Positions 59,251 through 64,000 of a stretch of DNA of 64,000 bases are shown here, piece by piece. The stretch covers positions 1 to 64,000 of the forward strand of contig CAIKNP010000019.1 in NCBI GenBank assembly GCA_903828785.1, read 5' to 3'. Under the pieces are notes generated by a model, which was not told where the DNA came from, did not search any database, and worked only from the letters and a program-made list of their open reading frames with translations. The stretch comes from an uncultured Actinomycetes bacterium (lineage in GTDB: Bacteria > Actinomycetota > Acidimicrobiia > Acidimicrobiales > RAAP-2). The position numbers were made by a program, and so were the translations under genes. Numbering within the stretch: position 1 is the stretch's first letter; each line of letters opens with the position of its first letter.

Positions 59251-59256
59251 TAGAGT
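59251..59256 (+). promoter_or_regulatory. Leaderless -10 hexamer of the L,D-transpeptidase gene
   Basis: TAGAGT ends seven bases before the GTG at 59264, with no ribosome site between. Confidence 0.55.
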
Positions 59257-59263
59257 TAGTGGT

Positions 59264-60304
59264 GTGAAACAAAAATTTGTTGCCGGCCTTATTGGCGTCG
59301 TCGCGGTTGCCACTTGCTTCACGAGTGCCGCCTTGGCATCTACTCCACAAGTAGTGACAGCTAAGGCAGTGCTGTTCAGCAATCCTTCCAAGCACCGCCC
59401 CCTTATGCGGATCATTTTTCCACAGGCCGTGAAGGCCAGCGCCTTGCCCGAACTTCAGACCACACCGGCGCTCACCACCAAGTGGGTCCAGTTGTCCGCC
59501 AATGTGGTTGAGGCCTTCATCACCGGGGCAATGCCTTCCCCCTTCGGCTATTCGGTAAACGTTCCCGCTAGCTACCAATGCGCTTCCGGTGGGTGCACCT
59601 TGAATGCCTCGACACCCCAGCTGACCACGCAGCACTACACGCTCCCGTGGGCTGCTCAACTCTTGGCCGAGTTGAAGTACCTCCCCCTCGCATTTGTCCC
59701 AACGGTCGTTTCGTCCAACCCAGCGGTGTGGGTGCCCGGCCACTTCGTGTGGAAGTATTCGCTACTCACCTCCACCCTGCAATCACAATGGAGTACCACT
59801 CGGCCCTCGGTGGTCCTCACCGGTGCCGTCATGAACTTCCAAAATACCCTCGGCCTGCCCGTAACGGGGGTGGTCGATCCTCCAACGTGGACGGCCCTCC
59901 TGTCGGCTGCTTTGCACCATAAATACGATCCCGTGGCGTATAACTACGTGCGAGTTTCCCAGGCAGTTCCCGAGACTCTGACCCTCTACATCGCTGGTCG
60001 CCCGGTGTACAAGAGCCTCGTGAATACCGGCATTCCTGGGGCCACCACGGCTCCAGGCACTTACCCCGTCTACCTGCGCTACGTGACGACAACCATGAGG
60101 GGGACAAACCCCAACGGCACGCCGTACAACGACACCGGCATTCCATGGGTCTCGTACTTCAATGGCGGTGACGCTCTTCACGGCTTCATCCGCTCTTCCT
60201 ACGGAACTCCCCAGAGTCTCGGCTGCGTGGAGATGCCCTTCGCCAATGCGGGCAAAGTTTGGCCACACACCCCGCTGGGGACGCTCGTAACTATTCTTCC
60301 CTAG
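59264..60304 (+). CDS. Secreted L,D-transpeptidase with peptidoglycan-binding domain
   Basis: This 346-residue exported enzyme has a signal peptide (KQKFVAGLIGVVAVATCFTSAALAS), an unassigned domain with a possible disulphide (YQCASGGCTL), a PG-binding_1 domain near 205-235 (MNFQNTLGLPVTGVVDPPTW) and a YkuD domain at the end with His306 and Cys321 in LHGFIRSSYGTPQSLGCVEM. It would make 3-3 crosslinks between stem peptides or attach proteins. The GTG start follows TAGAGT by seven bases; a longer frame upstream lacks a signal at its start. Its end overlaps dinB by 14 bp. Confidence 0.9.
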   Translation: MKQKFVAGLIGVVAVATCFTSAALASTPQVVTAKAVLFSNPSKHRPLMRIIFPQAVKASALPELQTTPALTTKWVQLSANVVEAFITGAMPSPFGYSVNVPASYQCASGGCTLNASTPQLTTQHYTLPWAAQLLAELKYLPLAFVPTVVSSNPAVWVPGHFVWKYSLLTSTLQSQWSTTRPSVVLTGAVMNFQNTLGLPVTGVVDPPTWTALLSAALHHKYDPVAYNYVRVSQAVPETLTLYIAGRPVYKSLVNTGIPGATTAPGTYPVYLRYVTTTMRGTNPNGTPYNDTGIPWVSYFNGGDALHGFIRSSYGTPQSLGCVEMPFANAGKVWPHTPLGTLVTILP

Positions 60305-61625
60305 CGTCGGGCCCAAAGGCGTGCCGACCACGTTGAACCGCTACGTCAACTATGCCGAAGCGCAATTCACTCGCGAGCCCCACCGCGTCAACACCGTAGC
60401 GCTGGCGAATTTCGTCGAGCGTGTCTCGTAGGGCTTCGTTGGCAACTTGCTGACTACGAGACGCTTCCACCGCCCCCGAACGACCAGTGCTGTCGTCGTC
60501 CATTCCGAAACTCAATTGCACTTCATTACGGTCACGCTCCACAAAAGAAGAGAGGTGCAGGGCCAGCAGTCGAACGGGCAAGACCAGGTTGACACTTTCG
60601 AGCAACGCCATCCCCACCGCCGCGATCGCCCCCTCGGCGTCTATGCCAAAGGGTAAAGACTGAGAACGCTGCACCATGGACAAATCGTCAAAACGAACAC
60701 CGATAGTCACCGTGCGAGCAACCTGCCCTCGGCCCCGTAGGGCGCGAGCAACGACACCGGCGTGGTGCAAGACTTTGGGGCGAAGGGCCTCGAGACCCAC
60801 GAGAGACTGCCCAAAGGTCTGGTCGTGCCCCAGTGATTTCATGGCGCGCTGCACGACGACGTCTCCCAAGTCCTCCCCTTGAGCGTACGAAGTCAACATT
60901 GCGGCCATGGCCGGACCGAAGTGATGCGCCAGCGTCGCCTGGTCAACCCCGAGGAGGTCTCGCACCATTCGCAGACCGAGTTGATTGAGGCGTTTCGCCG
61001 TTGCGGGACCCACCCCCCAAAGTGCGCGTACCGGTAGTTCGTTCAGCCACTGCTGTTCGAGCGCGGGACTGACCCACACCACCCCGGCGCCAGCCAGCAG
61101 TTTGCCGTTCACCACGTTCGGCTTGGACTCCTTCGACGCCAACTTGGCGAAGAGTTTATTTCGAGCAACCCCGATCCCCGAATCCAAACGCAACTCGTCC
61201 ATCAGTCGCTGACGCAGGTTTCGGGCCGCCTGCAAAGGTCGCACCCCCAAGGAGGAGAGTCCTCGAAGGTCGGCGAAGACCTCGTCGAGGCTGATGGGTT
61301 CAAAGAGCGGGGTCACGTCATTCACAATCTGGTGAAACTTCGCCGAGTACTCTTCGTAACGGTCGAATCGCCCCGGCAGCACGACTAGGGCGGGACACAG
61401 CCGCTTGGCGGTGACGGTGGGCATGGCGGACCGAACCCCGAATCGACGAGCTTCGTAGCTCGCCGAGGCGATCACACCGCGCTCGCCCGCCCCACCCACA
61501 CACACTGGTCGACCCCGTAATGAAGGATCGTCGAGAATCTCAACCGAAGCGAAGAAGGCGTCGAGATCAACGTGAAGAAGGGGGGCCTCGTCTATTGAGG
61601 GGTCGTCAGAATGCGAATTCGACAC
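60291..61625 (-). CDS. dinB: DNA polymerase IV
   Basis: This 444-residue Y-family polymerase copies past lesions. Palm motifs are complete: Asp20 in HVDLDAFFASVE and Asp114-Glu115 in SLDEVF; the thumb has GVGPATAKRLNQLG, and a little-finger domain follows. The C-terminal 60 residues lack an obvious clamp-binding LF motif. I use GTG 61625, which overlaps the deacetylase gene by 20 bp; a start at 61652 is also open. It is last in a minus-strand run headed by two LexA boxes, which fits SOS induction. Confidence 0.92.
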   Translation of the reverse strand: MSNSHSDDPSIDEAPLLHVDLDAFFASVEILDDPSLRGRPVCVGGAGERGVIASASYEARRFGVRSAMPTVTAKRLCPALVVLPGRFDRYEEYSAKFHQIVNDVTPLFEPISLDEVFADLRGLSSLGVRPLQAARNLRQRLMDELRLDSGIGVARNKLFAKLASKESKPNVVNGKLLAGAGVVWVSPALEQQWLNELPVRALWGVGPATAKRLNQLGLRMVRDLLGVDQATLAHHFGPAMAAMLTSYAQGEDLGDVVVQRAMKSLGHDQTFGQSLVGLEALRPKVLHHAGVVARALRGRGQVARTVTIGVRFDDLSMVQRSQSLPFGIDAEGAIAAVGMALLESVNLVLPVRLLALHLSSFVERDRNEVQLSFGMDDDSTGRSGAVEASRSQQVANEALRDTLDEIRQRYGVDAVGLASELRFGIVDVAVQRGRHAFGPDAREE

Positions 61626-62313
61626 AGCGAAACGATTCCGCAAACGCCACACCGACGGGTCTACCGGCCTGGGCGGCCCGCGAACGCACCATCTGAGCTA
61701 TACCCTCAGCGTCTTCGCCCACTTGCGAACGATGGGCGAGGACGGCCGCAATCTTTGATTCGATAGCACTGCCAATATCAATAGCCACATCGGGCTCGTG
61801 CGTTCCGGTCAACAGCAATGTCGCCACCGGGTGCGCCTCACCGGCCGAAGGAAAATACAGCGGCATCGCTGCAGCGGGTGCCACTGAGTCAAGCAGAGCC
61901 CAACCCGTCTCACGATGATCTCGGTGGTTCACGTAGACACCGCCGAAGAAAGTGGCCGTGGGGTCCGGTCCTAAGACCACTTCAGCCTTCGCAGCGCGGA
62001 TAATAGAAACGAGTATCTCCCGGAGGTCTTCGGAGTTAGAAATCTCGCCATCGGGAAATCCTAATTCGTGCACTTTCGATACTCCAAGCAGGGCCGCCGC
62101 CTGCGTCAACTCGGCACTACGAATAGCCGCGATGTCACCCTCGACGATTTGATTGATACGAGTACCTTTGGCACCGTCACAGACAACCACCAGGTGAACC
62201 TCTGACCCGCTCGCCGCCCATTGAGCCAGACACCCGCCCGCCGCGACGTCGGCGTCATCAGGGTGGGCGTAGACGGCTACGACACTGGCGGGACGATACG
62301 ACGCTAGGCGCAC
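61606..62313 (-). CDS. PIG-L family zinc deacetylase, MshB/Mca-like
   Basis: This 235-residue LmbE-type deacetylase has the metal motif AHPDD at residues 16-20 and the second pair in NHRDHRETG. In actinobacteria such enzymes include MshB, which deacetylates GlcNAc-Ins for mycothiol, and Mca, which cleaves mycothiol conjugates. It is shorter than MshB (about 300 residues), so the name is open. It lies 2 bp after nrdR and overlaps dinB. Confidence 0.85.
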   Translation of the reverse strand: MRLASYRPASVVAVYAHPDDADVAAGGCLAQWAASGSEVHLVVVCDGAKGTRINQIVEGDIAAIRSAELTQAAALLGVSKVHELGFPDGEISNSEDLREILVSIIRAAKAEVVLGPDPTATFFGGVYVNHRDHRETGWALLDSVAPAAAMPLYFPSAGEAHPVATLLLTGTHEPDVAIDIGSAIESKIAAVLAHRSQVGEDAEGIAQMVRSRAAQAGRPVGVAFAESFRCVEFAF

Positions 62314-62315
62314 GA

Positions 62316-62786
62316 TTAGCTGCGCAACTTCGGTGCGGTCGTTTTGATCAACATGCCAAGCTCCTTGGCGAAATCATTGGCCTCGGCAAATCCCTTGTAC
62401 ACCGAGGCGAAACGAACATAGGCCACGTCGTCGACCGTGCGAAGCGCCTCGAGCGCCGCCACGCCAATCTCTTCACTCGTTACGTCGCGATTTAGCAAGC
62501 GCATTGATTCTTCAATCTTCTCCACCATGGCGGACATCACTTCTTCGTCAACCGGCCGGTTCTTGCAAGCGCTGCGCACGCCTTTAAGAATTTTGGACCT
62601 ATTGAATGGCTCGCGATCGCCGGAACGTTTCACCACGTTCAGCACAACTTCCTCAATGCGTTCAAAGGTGGTGTATCGCTGCGAACAGGCTGAGCACTCC
62701 CTTCGGCGCCGAATGGCGACGCCATCTTCGGCAACTCGGGAATCGACGACGCGGTCGTCATCGGTGGAACAAAAGGGGCACCGCAC
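62316..62786 (-). CDS. nrdR: Ribonucleotide reductase repressor NrdR
   Basis: NrdR represses nrd genes according to ATP/dATP levels. The 156-residue protein has the zinc ribbon with Cys3, Cys6, Cys31 and Cys34 (RCPFCSTDD and RECSACSQRY) and an ATP-cone from about residue 49. In mycobacteria it lies behind the lexA-divergent LysM gene; here too it follows a LysM gene, by 30 bp. No nrd genes are in this window. Confidence 0.95.
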   Translation of the reverse strand: MRCPFCSTDDDRVVDSRVAEDGVAIRRRRECSACSQRYTTFERIEEVVLNVVKRSGDREPFNRSKILKGVRSACKNRPVDEEVMSAMVEKIEESMRLLNRDVTSEEIGVAALEALRTVDDVAYVRFASVYKGFAEANDFAKELGMLIKTTAPKLRS

Positions 62787-62816
62787 GAGCCCACGTTACT
62801 CCAAATACGGAATTTT

Positions 62817-63254
62817 TCAGGGAATTAAAATGTGTTCACCGGTCAGCACGACACTCGAACGGATTTGTGAACGCAAAACGACGAAGGCTCGGTGAGGGTT
62901 TAGTGGATTGACTTTCTCGGCGATGCTGCTCAGCGTGTCACCAGCCTGCACGACATAGACCTGTCCGGGCGCAAGTTGGCTGCCGGTTTCCATCTGAATA
63001 GGCAATCCAGTAGCTGTCGTACCGCCAAAAGCGTGACCGGGACCGCACAGTGCCGTGATCGTAGCGAGAATCGCTACGACGAGCACTACTCGTCGTCGGC
63101 GCTTCAGCATGGCTGCTCGCGCTGCTCGACGTTGCTGGACCAGTGGTCCTGAACGGAAGGTACGAAGCTCGGGAGCCGGCTGAGGAACCAGTCGCAAGTC
63201 TGGTCGACGAGGTGCGTCGAACTCGAAGTCATGGTGTAGTTCGGTAACTGCCAT
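62817..63254 (-). CDS. SOS-controlled LysM membrane protein (ChiZ/YneA-like)
   Basis: This 145-residue protein has a cytoplasmic start of about 50 residues, one membrane helix (55-72) and an external LysM domain at 99-144 (VYVVQAGDTLSSIAEKVN). The same architecture and position upstream of nrdR are found in the mycobacterial cell-division inhibitor ChiZ and in Bacillus YneA. AAGGAG lies six to eight bases before ATG 63254. Two LexA boxes overlap its promoter, so it should be induced by DNA damage and delay division. Confidence 0.85.
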   Translation of the reverse strand: MAVTELHHDFEFDAPRRPDLRLVPQPAPELRTFRSGPLVQQRRAARAAMLKRRRRVVLVVAILATITALCGPGHAFGGTTATGLPIQMETGSQLAPGQVYVVQAGDTLSSIAEKVNPLNPHRAFVVLRSQIRSSVVLTGEHILIP

Positions 63255-63273
63255 TTGGTGCTCCTTCATCTAT

Positions 63274-63287
63274 CGAACATCTGTTCG
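63274..63287. promoter_or_regulatory. LexA box 2 of the LysM gene
   Basis: CGAACATCTGTTCG matches CGAAC-N4-GTTCG. It starts just downstream of the -10, over the transcription start. Its reverse complement is identical to the other box 24 bp away. Confidence 0.85.
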
Positions 63288-63289
63288 TA

Positions 63290-63318
63290 ATTATAAACGA
63301 ACAGATGTTCGTATGCAA
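63290..63318 (-). promoter_or_regulatory. SOS promoter of the LysM gene
   Basis: On the minus strand TTGCAT (63318-63313) and a consensus TATAAT (63295-63290) are 17 bp apart. LexA box 1 fills the spacer. Transcription would start near 63283, giving a leader of about 30 bases. Confidence 0.85.
63298..63311. promoter_or_regulatory. LexA box 1 of the LysM gene
   Basis: CGAACAGATGTTCG matches the SOS box and occupies the spacer between -35 and -10, so LexA binding excludes RNA polymerase. Confidence 0.85.
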
Positions 63319-63326
63319 ATAAACTT

Positions 63327-64000
63327 CTAAGAGCCCTGAATCTCCAGTAATTTCCGCCCAACTCGACCAAAGTCATTGGCTGGGCCAGAGAATCCCTGCA
63401 GACCTCGAGCTACATCTTCAACACTTCGCACCAAACGGATCCGGTGGCGACGAACCTTCTGGGCACAGGCTAGAGAGAGGGTGTCACAGGGATGATCGTG
63501 CGAGTCAGTCACTTGTCCGTCAGTTACCCAAACAATGGGCTCGCCATTGCGTCGCAGTGAGCACGCCCAGTCCAAGGCGGGACCGTCCACGCCGTTTCCC
63601 ACGTTGCCACTGGGGATACTGGGTACGACCCCCCGACCATCGGCAAGGACCCAGGCGTTTGGCGTTTGGCCCAGATCCCCAGGACGATGGCTGTAGCCCA
63701 GAATCACCGCATCGGGAGCGACTTTTAAGAGCGATGTGAGAGCCTCTGGTGCGATATCCATGGAGCCGGATTGATCAATCAAGACGACGCCTCCACCCAC
63801 TCGACGCCTATTGCTGAAGGCCCGCTGTAGGGGGTCCGTCAGCAATCGAGATGGGTAGCGCAGTGCGACCCCGGTGGAGGCTGGCCTCGTCCCTCGCCGC
63901 AGCGGTCGTCGCCGCACTGTGAGGTCCTGGTCTCCGACGGACACGAGCAGTGGAGCAAATCGCATGGTCGGTGCGCGTCTGCTTCCGGGGGCCAGGCTTC
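63327..64000 (-). CDS. von Willebrand factor A domain protein, 5' end outside window
   Basis: The frame is open to the window edge, so the start is uncertain; an ATG at 63965 would give 212 residues, but related proteins are longer. It contains a MIDAS metal site, LIDQSGSMD, with later VWA blocks (GNGVDGPALDWA and IVWVTDGQVT). The segment before the VWA part is arginine-rich. VWA proteins bind partners through a divalent metal, often with an AAA+ ATPase; none is in view. It ends 73 bp before the LysM gene. Confidence 0.7.
   Translation of the reverse strand, partial: SLAPGSRRAPTMRFAPLLVSVGDQDLTVRRRPLRRGTRPASTGVALRYPSRLLTDPLQRAFSNRRRVGGGVVLIDQSGSMDIAPEALTSLLKVAPDAVILGYSHRPGDLGQTPNAWVLADGRGVVPSIPSGNVGNGVDGPALDWACSLRRNGEPIVWVTDGQVTDSHDHPCDTLSLACAQKVRRHRIRLVRSVEDVARGLQGFSGPANDFGRVGRKLLEIQGS

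Noticed and set aside
63327-64000. lexA expected next to the LysM-nrdR pair
   Set aside because: The gene is on the same strand as the LysM gene and encodes a VWA domain with a MIDAS motif; no helix-turn-helix or S24 peptidase features are seen.
1-64000. CRISPR arrays, insertion sequences, prophage or toxin-antitoxin modules
   Set aside because: Read through on both strands; no repeat-spacer pattern, transposase, integrase or phage gene was recognised.

Overview
This 64-kb stretch is a dense, moderately G+C-rich chromosomal segment of an actinobacterium (Actinomycetota). The evidence is the combination of mycothiol genes (mshC, mshD, an MshB-like deacetylase and a mycothiol-dependent oxidoreductase homologue), a phosphatidylinositol-mannoside locus (thrS-HIT-pgsA-patA-pimA, the mycobacterial order), an InhA-like enoyl reductase, an F420:NADP oxidoreductase, MurT/GatD and actinobacterial-type SOS boxes. 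A deep-branching class such as Acidimicrobiia fits, but that assignment is inference. I see no insertion sequence, prophage or CRISPR array.

Layout. 1-6556: fatty-acid synthesis (fabG end, acpP, fabF), a YgfZ-like protein, mshD, a VIT1-family transporter and a MaoC-menG-menF menaquinone operon. 6553-13447: polyprenol-phosphate mannose synthase, a UPF0104 membrane protein, ppk1, two SEDS proteins (FtsW/RodA) and a bifunctional-nuclease-family protein. 12305-30682 is almost entirely minus-strand: rodA-aroE-mltG-ruvX-alaS-rarA-aspS-hisS-rel-secF-secD-yajC-ruvB-ruvA-ruvC-yebC. 30722-40068 continues upstream: pdxT-pdxS, a degenerate M48-like membrane protein, pimA-patA-pgsA-HIT-thrS, mshC and npdG. 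40109-49364: fabI, an ABC exporter, LysE- and YczE-type membrane proteins, an IlvD-type dehydratase, tRNA-Val(CAC), a PlsC-like acyltransferase and murT-gatD. 49546-53877: a plus-strand cluster LysR-alkA-M20 peptidase-DsbA-like-peptidase E. 53874-56087: divergent pabA/trpE. 56088-57288 is the one decaying patch, with two small genes each broken by a single base change. 57289-64000: tRNA-Val(GAC), an exonuclease, a NagD-like phosphatase, tRNA-Cys, an L,D-transpeptidase, and a minus-strand set LysM protein-nrdR-PIG-L deacetylase-dinB headed by two LexA boxes, then the end of a VWA protein.

How the genes work together. PgsA, PatA, PimA and the mannose donor made by the Ppm-like enzyme outline PIM synthesis. 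MshB-like, MshC and MshD are three of the mycothiol steps. RodA, MltG, the second SEDS protein, MurT/GatD and the L,D-transpeptidase build and edit the wall. RuvCAB, DinB and the LysM protein look co-regulated by LexA.

Three genome-wide habits stand out. First, at 17 starts a TANNNT hexamer sits exactly 6 or 7 bases before the start codon, which points to leaderless transcripts. Second, four convergent gene pairs share one CTAG tetranucleotide as the stop codon of both genes. Third, 1-8 bp co-directional overlaps are common (including a probable CTGA junction that gives rarA a CTG start).
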